Position numbers and translations under genes: made by a program. The notes under the pieces were generated by a model. It worked only from the letters and a program-made list of their open reading frames with translations, searched no databases and had not been told where the DNA came from. Below are positions 54,593 through 64,000 of a stretch of 64,000 nt of DNA, piece by piece (position 1 is the first letter of the stretch; each line of letters starts with the position of its first letter). Origin of the DNA: Symbiodinium natans. Its lineage: Eukaryota > Sar > Dinophyceae > Suessiales > Symbiodiniaceae. The stretch spans positions 120,001-184,000 of the forward strand of contig CAJNDS010002556.1 of assembly GCA_905221605.1 (NCBI GenBank). The letters run 5' to 3'.

Positions 54593-54787
54593 AGGGTACT
54601 GTCGGAACTCTACATTGTACATGCTTACTAAGTCGCCCGATCTGTCACGCGATCCTCCAAGTAGGGGATTATGGCCCAGGGATCCAGTCGGATTTAGGGC
54701 TTGGTGTTTAGGGTTTAGGGTTCAGGGTTTAGGGTTTAGGGTTTAGGGTTTTTCTTAATGATAGCGCCCTGGCCATGAGAAACTGGG

Positions 54788-54901
54788 CTTGGTAGCCCAG
54801 CTGGTACCCTTTTCCCTTTTTTGGGGTTCAAGGCTCCCTTAAAAAGTAGCCCACCCCAAAAAAGGGTGCCCTTATGGTAATATGGTTGCTGGGCTACCAA
54901 G
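54788..54901. mobile_element. 114-bp foldback MITE
   Basis: The ends CTTGGTAGCCCAGC and GCTGGGCTACCAAG are exact inverted repeats, with a second pair inside (CCCTTTTTTGGGG and CCCCAAAAAAGGG). It is a member of the family at 7376-7477. The flanks show no clear target duplication. Confidence 0.65.
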
Positions 54902-55446
54902 AAAGAGTTTATCTTTGGGGGCCCTAAACCCTAAACCCTAAACCCTAAACCCTAAACCCTAAATCGTGGGTTGAAGGAGGCGCTCATCGACCCCTGGCCA
55001 TGTTGAGGGTTCGGGGGCTCGGGCCCCACCTCCAAGTTGGCTCCGAGACCCCAAGCTTTCCGAAACCCTCAAAGTGGAGGCTTTAGGGTTCAGGGTTTAG
55101 AGTCTAGGGTTTAGGGTTTAGGGTTTAGGGTTTAGGGTTTAGGGTTTAGGGTTTAGGGTTCGAATGAGCCCTACACCCACCGTCCCTAGGGGTTTGGGGG
55201 TCAGGGTTTCGGGTGTTCAACTCGCTTCGGGTGTTCAACTCGCCCCGAGCCCGACATCTTCAACCCTTAACCCTAAACCCTCAACCCTAAACCCTATACT
55301 GGCGTAGGGCTTAGAGATGAGAAACCTGAACCCTGAGCTCTTTTATTCGAATCCAAACCCACGCTCAAACGGTGCTCGAATGAAATGTGCGTGCGTGGGG
55401 GAGAGAGAGGGTTAAGGTTTGGTGAAGTTTAGTATTTGTTTGGCAG

Positions 55447-55547
55447 AATGCTATCATACCACCAGAAGGCACCACTTCCCAAAGACATACAGCCCCAAGC
55501 TTTAGATTGACCCCCAGGGTTCCTCGGCTGTATGTCATCTTCCGCAA
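55447..55547 (+). CDS. Internal exon, GC donor in CCCTAAA
   Basis: After GTTTGGCAG, 33 codons read AIIPPEGTTSQRHTAPSFRL then TPRVPRLYVIFR, ending AA/GCCCTAAAC. Acceptor, length and composition are good. The minus strand is also open here, but its reading (with CLWEVVPSGGMIAF) has no splice sites. Confidence 0.52.
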
Positions 55548-55670
55548 GCCCTAAACCCTAAACACCCCAAACCACCCCAAACCCTAAGCCCTAAGCACCC
55601 CAAACCCTAGACCCTAACTACCCCAAACCCTAAACCCTAAACCCCAAACCCTAAACCCTACAACCACGCC

Positions 55671-55759
55671 ATGGCCGAATTGGGCACGCTGGTGCTCTCC
55701 GAAGAGCAGCGCCGCTTTCTGCTTGAGCTTCTGCAACGCAAGCCGCGTGGGCCTTGTTG
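55671..55759 (+). CDS. Likely initial exon with ATG
   Basis: ACGCCATGG gives a good start context. The frame reads MAELGTLVLSEEQRRFLLEL then LQRKPRGPC and ends at TG/GTTTGGGG. No AG lies just upstream, as expected for a first exon, although trans-splicing in dinoflagellates would still need an acceptor further up. Family not recognised. Confidence 0.5.
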
Positions 55760-56523
55760 GTTTGGGGTTTAGGGTTTAGGGTTTTAGGGTTTAGGGTTTA
55801 GGGTTTAGGTTTTGGGGTTTAGGGTTTAGGGTTTAGTTTACGGGATTCGGGCCTTGTTGAGCATGCTTGTTTGGGTTGAAAAAGATTTAGGATTTTAGGG
55901 TTTGTTTTAATTTTCGGGTTTAGGATTTAGGGACAAGTTATGGTTTCTAGGGCGTCAGGGCTTCGAGTCTAGGATTTTAGGAGGCATAAGACGGCTTAAG
56001 GTTCCAGCGTTTCGAGTGCTTGTACTAGGATTTACCGTGCCTCTCGGGCTTATAGCATTTGTAGGGTTTATGGAGTTGAGGGCTCTTGGAAAGCTGGGAG
56101 GGCAGCGCTGCCGATCCCCGAAACCCTATGTAAACCCTAGATGGATGTACCCTAAACCCTATAAATCCTAAACCCTGGACTCAGGGGGTTAGGGTTTAGG
56201 GCTTAGGGCTTAGGGTTTTAGGGGCCCAAAACCTCAATACCCCCGTGAAGCCCTCAAAACCCTGAACCCTAAACCCCTGAACCCCAATTTACATGGTGTG
56301 CTACCCTCAAGCCCAAAACGTCTGAACCCTAAACCCTTCCTTCCTTCCTAAACCCTAAACACCTAAAACCCCTACAACCCCTAAAACCCCTAAAACCCCT
56401 GAACCTGTTTTGGGTTTCGGGATTAGAACCCCCTGGAGCTCAAAAAATGCAAGGAGGGACCCTTCCAAAGGAACCTTAGGGGTAATGCAGGGGTTTTCGG
56501 GTTTAGGGTTAAGGCTCGCGCAG

Positions 56524-56575
56524 AGGCCTTGTGCCGCCCAAGAATGTCCAATATGAGCAGTGGACGTTGTTCTGA
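56524..56575 (+). CDS. Short terminal exon
   Basis: After GCTCGCGCAG the frame reads GLVPPKNVQYEQWTLF then TGA. A second frame (EALCRPRMSNMSSGRCSEF then TAG) is also open. Confidence 0.4.
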
Positions 56576-56709
56576 ATTCTAGTGCCAAACCTAAGGTTGC
56601 AGGGTTCCCTTGCGCCTCGCCCTTGCGCCGCCTTGCGCCGTGCTAGTGTTTGGCCACGCCGGCAAACATGCCAACCACAAAACGTGGTACCGACAAGCTC
56701 CCCGGGGCC

Positions 56710-57120
56710 CTCAAATCACAACCTGGCGAAGCGGGGGGGGTTGGGGGGGGGTGCAGCCCCCCACCCCATTTGCAAATAGTGCAGCAACACAGAAAGATAC
56801 CATAAATATTGGGCATCCCGAGGAAGTACCCTGTTTGAATATTCGCAGATACTCCAGCGGGGGGGTTGTGGGGGGGGGGGGGGGCTGCCCCCCCTTTGCA
56901 AATACTGGGCTTGTGTGGCAGATTTTAGAGACTGCGCTTGCGAGATTTTAAGAGGGGGGGTTGGGGGGGGGAGCGCAGCCCCCACCCCTGCAAATATGCA
57001 GCAACACAGAAAAATACCATAAATATTGGGCATCCCGAGCAAGTACTCTGTTTGAATATTTGCAGATTCTCCAGCAACAGGGTTGGGAGGGGGCGCAGCC
57101 CCCCCCCCATTTGCGAATAC
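56710..57120. repeat. Three repeat units with G-run/C-run core, second type
   Basis: Units of about 130 bases contain GCAGCAACACAGAAA.ATACCATAAATATTGGGCATCCCGAG and end in G-runs, GCGCAGCCCCCC and TTTGCAAATA. The core resembles the array at 50900-52860, in inverted orientation. The ORFs here are repeat translations. Confidence 0.85.
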
Positions 57121-57298
57121 TTGGCTTGCACGCCAGGTTTTTTCAGACTGTGCTTGTGTGAGAGATTTTGAGAGCGGGGTGCCTCTTGGAAAGCCTAAAA
57201 AACGGCGAGCGCGACAAGCAAATACTCGGGAGGCGTGCAGTTTCCGGACTCCAAATCCAGTTTCGAGTCCAGGATTTGGGTGCCTTTCTCAGCACCAG

Positions 57299-57388
57299 CG
57301 CATGCCGGAAAGCACGCGCCTGCCGATGTTTTTGTACTCAAGCACAACGAGGCCACCCGTGGTTGCGGGCAGCACAAGGCCGCTTCCC
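57299..57388 (+). CDS. Exon of uncertain strand
   Basis: On the plus strand, after AGCACCAG, it reads RMPESTRLPMFLYSSTTRPP then VVAGSTRPLP, ending at GTTTAGG. On the minus strand it reads GLVLPATTGGLVVLEYKNIG then RRVLSGMRW, ending at GTGCTGAG. The plus reading has better splice sites; the minus reading looks more like a folded protein. Confidence 0.4.
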
Positions 57389-57746
57389 GTTTAGGGTTTA
57401 GGGTTTAGGGCCTTGGGTTTTGGGTTTAGGGTTTAGGGTTTAGGGGCTACTCACTATGTAAGGTATAGGTATATGTAGGGGTTATAGGGGAATAAGATTA
57501 AGGGTCCCTTCCAGGGGTCAGCGTCCTTTAAGAAGCCCTAAACCCTTCGAAGGTTTACTTGAGAGTTCAGTTCCCAGACCTTCCCGCCCCCAACTACCTC
57601 CCTAAAAACTAAATCCCTGTCGGGCCCCTGAACCCTAAACCCTGAACCCACCTCTCTAAGCTCTAAACCCTAAACCTCCTTAAACCCTAACCCTACCTCC
57701 CTAAACCCTAAACTCCCGAAAGCCCTGAACCCTTGGGTCCATTCAG

Positions 57747-58363
57747 GAGCCTCTACGCCATCAGCTTGGAGGAGGCTCCGGCAACGACTGCAACTGGGAT
57801 GCTTTGTTTAGGGTTTAGGGTTTAGGGTTTAGGGTTTAGGGTTTAGGGTTTAGGGTTTAGGGTTTAGGGTGGGGGCTTTGTTTGTACTCCTTATCCCATA
57901 TGGGGGGTCTCCGAATATGAGGGGCAAGGGGCATATAAGAGTTCCCCAAGTAAGGGCCCAGATGAAGGAGGCACGTAACGACCCGTAGATTACAAGAATA
58001 TCGGCAGCTCATGGGGGATGGCGGCTCAAGTGTGGTCTACCTCTCAAAACGCGAAGGCTAGCGCCTTTACTCCCAAAGGGTTTAGAGTTTAGGGTTTAGG
58101 GTTTAGGGTTTAGGGTTTAGGGTTTAGGGTTTAGGGTTTAGGGTTTAGGGTTTAGGGTTAAACCCCCAAACCCTCAACCCCAAACACAGCCCCAGTTTAG
58201 ACCCTAAGCCCAAATCCCCAAAACCCTAAACCCCTTACAAATGCCAGCCGCCAGACCTAAACCCAAAGACCCCTCAACCCTCCACCCCAAACCCGTAACC
58301 CAAAACCCTAAACCCCAAACCCCAAACCCCAAACCCCAAACCCCAAACCCCAAACCCCAAACC

Positions 58364-58430
<67 letters not shown>

Positions 58431-58561
58431 ACCCTAAACCCTAAACCCTAAACCCTAAACCCCAGCCAAAGGCCTGTGAAACAGAGACTCGGTGTCGAGC
58501 TGCGCCCGCGCCGGCGCCCGCGCAGCCGGAGCCGCGGCTTCGAGGGCTTTCAAGCGTCTAG
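57747..58561 (+). CDS. Three-exon gene 3' end, Pro/Ala-rich C-terminus
   Basis: 57747-57805 follows CATTCAG and reads SLYAISLEEAPATTATGML. 58008-58079 follows ATCGGCAG and in phase reads HGGWRLKCGLPLKTRRLAPL then LPK. 58485-58561 follows AAACAG and in phase reads TRCRAAPAPAPAQPEPRLRG then LSSV and TAG. Both introns are largely telomere-like repeat. The second exon is also open in another frame (LMGDGGSSVVYLSKREG then stop). Confidence 0.5.
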
Positions 58562-58769
58562 GGGTTTCGGGGTTTGGGGGTTTGGGGGTTTGGGGGTTTA
58601 GGGTTTAGGGTTTAGGGTTTAGGGTCTAGGGTCTAGGGTTTAGGGTCTAGGGTTTAGGGTTTAGGGTCTAGGGTTTAGGGTTTAGGGTTTAGGGTTCGGG
58701 GTTTGGGGTTTGGGGTTTGGGGTTGGGGTTTAGAGTTCAGCATCCTAGTCCACGCATTCACTACTCAAG

Positions 58770-59260
58770 CAACTTTTCGAGCGTTTGAAAAATGCTCACC
58801 CGCCCAAAACGTCCCATTCAGAAAGTAGAGGTTCATTCAATCCAAAGAACTTAGTGGCTCACAACACCAACAACACCCTAGGGCCCTAAACCCAACCTAA
58901 ACCCTATACCTAGGGCCCTAAACCCTTTGCCCCAAACCCTCTTCAGGGACCTAAACCACACCGGGGGTCCCAAATCTGAAAAACACCAGTGTCGATTGTT
59001 CAAAACCTGAAAAACACCGGTGGTTGTTGAAAATCCGAATAAAGCCGGTGCCGATTGTTCCATGTAAATACTAATCGGAAAGAGAGGGTTTAGGGTTTAG
59101 GGTTTGGGGTTTAGGGTTTAGGGTTTTAGACCGTTTAGGGTTTAGGGTTTCCTGAAAGCCTGAACCCTCAAACCCTACGAGGACGCCCAGAGCAGCGAGC
59201 CTCGACAGATGCTGGAGCCAGGGGCGCCGGGCTCCGTGAGCCTGACTGGCCATGGCCGAG
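58770..59260 (+). CDS. Two-exon fragment
   Basis: 58770-58830 follows ACTACTCAAG and reads QLFERLKNAHPPKTSHSESR, ending at GTTCATTC. 59191-59260 follows CGCCCAG; in phase it reads RASTDAGARGAGLREPDWPW to GTGCTTAGGG. Another frame (EPRQMLEPGAPGSVSLTGHG) is also open. Between them lie three short CTGAAAAACACCGGTG-type repeats (58925-59060). Confidence 0.45.
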
Positions 59261-59451
59261 GTGCTTAGGGTTTAGGGTTTAGGGTTAGGGTTGAAGAATT
59301 TAGGGTTTAGGGATTTAGGGTTGAAGAATTTAGGGCTTAGGGATTTAGGGTTGAAGAAATTAGGGTTCAGGGTTCAAGGGACTTAGGGTTTACGGATTTA
59401 GGGCTCAGGGCTCGCCAAAGCAAGACCCTCAAAACAAAAACAAGCTTATAG

Positions 59452-59511
59452 GAAGCCGCCGCGAAGGGTACAGTGACCGCGCAGGATAAGAAACGTTTTT
59501 CTGTGAGGTAG
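59452..59511 (+). CDS. Short terminal exon, Lys/Arg-rich
   Basis: After AGCTTATAG the frame reads EAAAKGTVTAQDKKRFSVR then TAG. GTGAGG inside the last codons could act as a donor instead. Confidence 0.42.
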   Translation, partial: EAAAKGTVTAQDKKRFSVR

Positions 59512-59570
59512 CCTCGAGCTTCCCCAACCCGTTTTGGACCGCTTGCTCAGAAGAGTTTCTGCAAGCATTA

Positions 59571-59680
59571 GGGGGTTTCCGAAAATAGGGGGTACCCTTT
59601 TGGGTGTTTCCTTTAAGGGGATCCTATTCAAATACTATTTGGGGTATAATAAAGGTACCCCTATTTTTGGGAAGTACCCA
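59571..59680. mobile_element. Foldback MITE, relative of 21376-21493
   Basis: GGGGTTTCCGAAAATAGGGG at the left is mirrored at the right by GTACCCCTATTTTTGGGAAG. It is non-coding. Confidence 0.55.
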
Positions 59681-60523
59681 TTTGGGCTGCGCTCAAGGCC
59701 CCTTGCACTTCTTGACTCCTTACAAACACAGACTTTCAAAGTTCACACCTGTCTCTGAAACCTTAAAGCACTTCAGCCCCTAATTAAGCCGTTTCAAAAC
59801 TCGGAAGCCTTAAAGCCTGAAAAATCCAACACCCCATGCACTCAAAAGCCAATGCCCCACACCGTCTAAATCCTTACATGCGCCGACCCCCGGCCCTAAA
59901 CACCTCAAATCCTCAACCCTTTTTGGCCGCAAACCCGTTAGGGATTAGGGTTAGGGTTGAGGTTTCGGTTACTTCGAGAAGTCGAGGTTTCGGTGCAGGC
60001 ATGGGCTGGTACTCCCAGGGCTTGTCGAAGGTGGTGCGCGCGCACGCGCGCGCGCGCGCGTGTGCGCGGGGCGCGTGTCTGCGCCATCTACCCTCAACCT
60101 TAAAATCCTATACACCCAACCCTCAACCTTTTACAGGCATCCGCCTGAAGAGCGAAGCACCCAATCATTCAGGAATCGACCATTCCTGAGCTGAAGAGGG
60201 AATCACCCAATCATGCAGGAATCGAAAAATCCTAACCTAAGCGGGTACGTCCTAAACCCTAAAAATCACAAAAAACTAAGCCCATCTAGTCCAAAGCATA
60301 TGCTTTAACTTGCAGGTATTGACCCAAACCCGACTCCCTAAACCCTGCACCCTGAACCCTACACCACAGCACTCCCGTTGAAGGCTTATGCCTTAAAAGG
60401 TGTTTAGGGGGTTTAGGGCGGGTTCAGGGGCAATTCGCAGGCCTGCAAAAGGGGGGTTTAGGGTCTAGGGCTTGAAAAAGGAGATTTGGGGATCTCGCCG
60501 CGTTCAAAGGCAGCCCCGATCCA

Positions 60524-60572
60524 CCGCAAGATGCTGCTGCCCTTCGCAAGGCCAGGCGATGGACTTCTCGCG
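60524..60572 (+). CDS. Short exon before a TAG microsatellite
   Basis: After CAAAGGCAG the frame reads PIHRKMLLPFARPGDGLLA and ends at GTTTTC. The microsatellite TAG/GTA (60583-60722) begins ten bases later; the poly-Val and poly-Thr ORFs over it are artefacts. Confidence 0.42.
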
Positions 60573-60579
60573 GTTTTCT

Positions 60580-60582
<3 letters not shown>

Positions 60583-60610
<28 letters not shown>

Positions 60611-60615
60611 ATTTT

Positions 60616-60714
<99 letters not shown>

Positions 60715-60722
60715 CAGTAGTC
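60583..60722 (+). repeat. (GTA)n microsatellite
   Basis: About 45 GTA units with a few GTC and TTT interruptions. Translated, it gives poly-Val, poly-Tyr or poly-Thr. Confidence 0.95.
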
Positions 60723-60899
60723 GTCGTAGTAGCAGCAGCCGCAGCCATGCTCTGGTTGTGTTATGTTTTCGATGGGGAAACGGGGGGGGCTCGAGCTCCG
60801 AACGCCCATAGACCCGAAACCCTCGAAACCCCGCCCTGGCGCCTAGGGCTTGGGGTCGAGGGCTCGGGTTGAGAGGTTTCTTTTCCTACTTTTCACCTA

Positions 60900-61345
60900 C
60901 TTTTCTCAGGTCTCCGAGCTGAACCCTAAACCCTAAACCCTAAACCCAGAAAACTATGAATAATTATCTCCGGGACGTAGCCCCCAATTTAGTATCATCC
61001 TCAGGCCCCCATAAAAGCACAAAATTAATTCTCTTTATTCTCTCATCCTTTTAGCACCAATAGGAGATATAGGGTGAAGAGAGCAATTTTGATATCTTTT
61101 TCCGTTTCATGTTTATCGGCTTCTTTTTGCCCTTCTACTTTCATCATTTTGATTTGTGAATGGGAAAACTACCTAAAGTATGATAAAATTGAATTCGGCC
61201 CTTCAATCTCCAGTATTATTACTATTGTTCACTTCCTATTAAATCATTAGGGCCTTTTTCATCACCCTAAACCCTAACTCCTAAACCCTAAACCCTAAAC
61301 CCCAAACCCCAAACCCTAAACCCTAAACCCTACGCACTCCCCAGG
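60900..61345. other. A+T-rich stretch, no gene seen
   Basis: Between two small CCCTAAA blocks lies about 300 bases of A+T-rich unique sequence with no open frame or motif I can support. Confidence 0.5.
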
Positions 61346-61379
61346 TTCCTACAGCAGTCAGATGCCCTGAAACGCCCAG

Positions 61380-61884
61380 GAGAAGCTGATGCGGGACGGC
61401 TACATGGTACGGCAGATGATGATGCCCCCGAGCAGCAGGGGGGCCATGAAGCTCGCAAAGCTCCTCCGGGACTTCCGCAAGGAGCCTTTTTGGGGATGGT
61501 TTGGGGTTTAGGGTTTAGGGGTTAGGGGTTAGGGGTTTAGCGTTTAGGGTTTAGGGTTTAGGTATATAGGTTCCCTTGCATGGCCCCACTGCGCAAGAAA
61601 AAGGGTCTTCTCAGGGCCAGTAAACCTAGTGAACTGAGCCCTTCAAACCCCTAAGCCCAGTAAGCCCGCCCACAACCCTTTTTTCGTTGTTGCCCTAAAC
61701 CCTAAACCCTATACCCTAAACCCTAAACAGTATTTCCCTTCTATAAGAGCCCTGTGAATTGCTGGTGTCTGACGACCAGAACTCCGTGAGGAGCGAGCCA
61801 GGAAACCGGCCATGGAACGTGTGGTGGCTGCGGAATGAAGCTTGGCTTGCGGAACCGGATCCCTATTACTTGGGGGCGGTGTAG
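61380..61884 (+). CDS. Two-exon gene 3' end, both exons strong
   Basis: 61380-61498 follows ACGCCCAG and reads EKLMRDGYMVRQMMMPPSSR then GAMKLAKLLRDFRKEPFW, ending at GTTTGGG; codon use is clearly exon-like. 61748-61884 follows CTATAAG and reads LLVSDDQNSVRSEPGNRPWN then VWWLRNEAWLAEPDPYYLGA and V, ending TAG. The acceptor of the second exon is not fixed: 61748, or an internal AG that matches phase 2. Product unknown; the second exon is rich in Trp. Confidence 0.55.
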
Positions 61885-62508
61885 TGTTTAGGGTCTAGGG
61901 TTTGGGGTCTTCTGGGGACAAGCACATTGCTTATGTAAGCACCCTAGGGAATGTTAAAAGACGATCCTGGGCGGGTTGTAAGAGGAGCACAGCAGGTGGG
62001 AGTTTGGTATGTCTCGTAGCTCCCCTTTAGTCGTGCAGGAGATTGCTTCGAAATGTTTCAGAGGGTTCAAACAAGATCTCATCTTCAGGCTACCTGCTTG
62101 GCCATAGGTGTAGCAATAAAGCTTACCCTCTGTGCTCCTTGGCCGTTGGAGAAGTTTCGGGTTGAGGGTTTAGAGAAGTTTCGGGTTGAGGGCTTAGAGT
62201 AGAGGCCATAGTTAGCATTAACATATGTGAGCTATATTCATGACTTCAAGGTCCAGATTTATGGAGGTGGTGGGGGTGGGGGGAGGTGGAGGTGTTTTTG
62301 CACTCGGGAATGTTGGGGCAATGCCAAGCTCTACAATTCCGTAGCACCGATTAGTCCACAAAACAAAAGACACCCCTAAACTCTTAACCCTTGTCCCCTC
62401 ATCCCCAAAACCCTAAATCCCTAAACCGAAACCCCGGTACTATCATATTGATAATAACTTAACCATAGCATCATACTCGTCATCATATTCATTAAATAAT
62501 CATATCAG

Positions 62509-62577
62509 GCACCCGCGACCACCAAGTGCCGCCAGCGGACGCTCCAGGCACAACGGCGCTTGCACCGCTGTTTAAGG
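62509..62577 (+). CDS. Internal exon
   Basis: After AATCATATCAG the frame reads TRDHQVPPADAPGTTALAPL then FK, ending at G/GTGGGG. Confidence 0.45.
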
Positions 62578-62933
62578 GTGGGGGAGGAGTTAGGGTCTAG
62601 GGTTTCGAGTTTTGGGGGGGGGGGGGTCTTCTGCTCTAAGGCCGGGTAAGGGAAGGTTTGGGGGTCCGGGTTCCGCCTTCGCCCCAAAGCCCTACGCAAA
62701 CACCCCTGGAACTAATAGGGCTACTTCAGTCGGGAGGTGAGAAGTAGGCTTGTCGCTACCCCAAGGTGCAACCTTTTTCTTCAAGTCTTCGAGCTGTCTC
62801 TTTCCCCCAAACCCACGAAGCTGCAAAATCCTTACCAAGCCCGTCATGCACACAATGTGTTTGCGAATGGAGAGGCGCCTCCACCCCCCTCCTCTGTTTT
62901 AAGCCACGCAACCCTGCAAGATGCTGCAAGCTT

Positions 62934-63276
62934 ACCTTATAAGGAAGAACATGCCAAGAGAGTTGATGAAGAGGACCTGCCTTTACAGCCCAAACGGTTT
63001 CAGGGCGGGCCGTTTCACCTACTCAACACCCTCACGTCCCGCAATGCGCGCAGTCCTTTTACGGCCAAGTGCAGTGGAGCAAGATCTGGGACAAGAAAGG
63101 GAGGGGTGACAGACCCAATAAAAAAGACACCTTGCCGGGGCTCTGTTGCAGGATCTGGGCTTCCGGAGCTTGTTGAAGTTCGGGAGACTCCACCCGCAAA
63201 TCGGAGTTGTTCTGATCTGTTATCCCGTTTCGTCTCCTCTTCCCTTGGAGGCTTTCCTAAGAACTCGAAGCCCTAA
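62934..63276 (+). CDS. Long exon ending in AAGCCCTAA
   Basis: Part of a 179-codon open frame (62737-63276). From about 62934 it reads KEEHAKRVDEEDLPLQPKRF, HLLNTLTSRNARSPFTAKCS and GLPELVEVRETPPANRSCSD. The earlier part (62840-62900, encoding HNVFANGEAPPPP) is a decayed copy of the TTTGCAAATGGGGG repeat core, so the true exon probably begins after it. It may end at a GC donor (AA/GCCCTAAAC) instead of the stop. Product unknown. Confidence 0.5.
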
Positions 63277-63313
63277 ACCCTATACTCCAAAGAACAACCC
63301 TCGGATATCGCAG

Positions 63314-63450
63314 GAGCACACAAGCTGGCGGCGCCCGTGGCGCCCCATCGCCCGCGCTCCGGCCGCAAGCAGCTGGCCCTGGCCATGCGCCGCGCCGTCC
63401 ACGCGGCGTCGACTGCGAAGGACACTGCCAGGAGAATCAAGTCGCTTGGC
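63314..63450 (+). CDS. Strong internal exon, basic and Ala-rich
   Basis: After GGATATCGCAG the best of three open frames reads AHKLAAPVAPHRPRSGRKQL, ALAMRRAVHAASTAKDTARR and IKSL. Codons are typically GCG, CTG, AAG, GCC and CGC. The other frames give Arg/Trp- or Pro/Gly-rich sequence and are less likely. A MITE-like segment (63463-63541) follows. Confidence 0.5.
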
Positions 63451-63879
63451 CCATTTCGTGGTCTTGGTGGCCCAGTGGCACCCTTTACCCTTTTTTTGGT
63501 TCTGGGTTCCTTTTCCAACCCAAAAAAGGGTGCCTACCATGTGGTTTCGGGAGTTTAGCGTTTAGGTTTCAGGGGCAACGAGGGGTAAGCCTGCAAGTTC
63601 TTGGGCTTTTTGCATAGGGTTCAGAGCTCTAGACTGCAGGGAGGACTTTTTGGATGACAGCTCCAGACTGAAGCCCTCTACTTACTGCTGCTTAGTTAAG
63701 AAGACTTGAAGGTGTCGGGGGTATGTATAGGTACGGATGCAGGTGCCTGAATTAAGGTATATTGGCTACCTGACCTGTACCCCTACAGATACCTACCGAT
63801 GAACCTTCAAGTAAACCCTAAGCCCTAAACCCTAAACCCTAAACCCTAAACCCTAAACCCTAAACCCTAAACCCTACAG

Positions 63880-63944
63880 GATAAACAGCCCACGCCGGAG
63901 GCAGCTCAAGTGCAGCTCCAGGGCAGACAAGGCCGCTGCGACGC
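63880..63944 (+). CDS. Internal exon with both splice sites clear
   Basis: A CCCTAAA block ends ...CCCTACAG, one base changed from the repeat with an added G, giving the acceptor. The exon reads DKQPTPEAAQVQLQGRQGRC then D and ends GC/GTAAGG. If the donor is not used, the frame stops at once (TAA). It continues beyond the window if spliced. Confidence 0.55.
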
Positions 63945-64000
63945 GTAAGGCCGGGAGCCCAGGCAGCTCTTGACGTGAAGAATCAATGGACTTGGGAATT

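Noticed and set aside
60486-60872. Poly-Val plus-strand ORF and poly-Thr/poly-Tyr minus-strand ORFs
   Set aside because: Translations of the GTA microsatellite. Only the short upstream part (60524-60572) looks like an exon.

Overview
This window is nuclear DNA of a eukaryote, most probably a dinoflagellate. The signs are a telomere-type heptamer (TTTAGGG/CCCTAAA) scattered in more than a hundred interstitial blocks, GT, GC and GA 5' splice sites, short G+C-rich exons, and a dinoflagellate-style DDE transposon. I see no rRNA, tRNA, CRISPR array or bacterial-type operon, and no copy of the dinoflagellate spliced leader. The species cannot be told from the sequence.

The key to reading the window is that its real genes are almost invisible as open frames. 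Nearly all long ORFs are artefacts of simple repeats. The coding sequence lies in fragments of 30-280 bases between blocks of TTTAGGG or CCCTAAA, and these blocks behave as introns. A fragment typically follows a CAG, AAG or TAG acceptor (sometimes the TTTAG of the repeat itself) and ends at GT, GC or GA, often inside the repeat (GTTTAGGG, GTAGGG, GCTTAGGG, GCCCTAAAC). The best case is 19023-19433, where three exons join in one frame across introns of 65 and 106 bases, the second being almost wholly CCCTAAA, and end at a stop. Many exons are open in more than one frame. In several models I used junction phase to choose the frame, so those joins are hypotheses.

Layout. 0-5 kb: repeat blocks, gene remnants and old MITEs. 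5-14 kb: a PAS/LOV-like fragment, then a many-exon gene with an IVFF...WLD...IPQ...FIIIAP core that I recognise as a large dinoflagellate protein family, ending near 13895. 14.4-15.3 kb: an 829-bp TIR element inserted in a repeat block. 15.4-20.4 kb: one or two multi-exon genes, one exon of which is split by a 111-bp introner-like element with a 4-bp target duplication. 21.5-29.3 kb: more spliced genes and a GCCAGCAGG minisatellite. 29.85-37.96 kb: an island without any TTTAGGG, holding a TTCGAATAGT palindromic satellite, a decayed transposon (cysteine-protease-like plus zinc-finger ORF, then a broken DDE transposase) and ~200-bp tandem repeats. 38-50.5 kb: a WW-like terminal exon, duplicated terminal exons and several spliced genes. 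50.7-53.1 kb: an array of ~110-bp repeats with a G/C hairpin core. 53.5-64 kb: further genes among repeat blocks.

Nothing links the genes into a pathway. What unites the window is genome architecture: telomere-like repeats, MITEs and an introner that together supply introns and splice sites.
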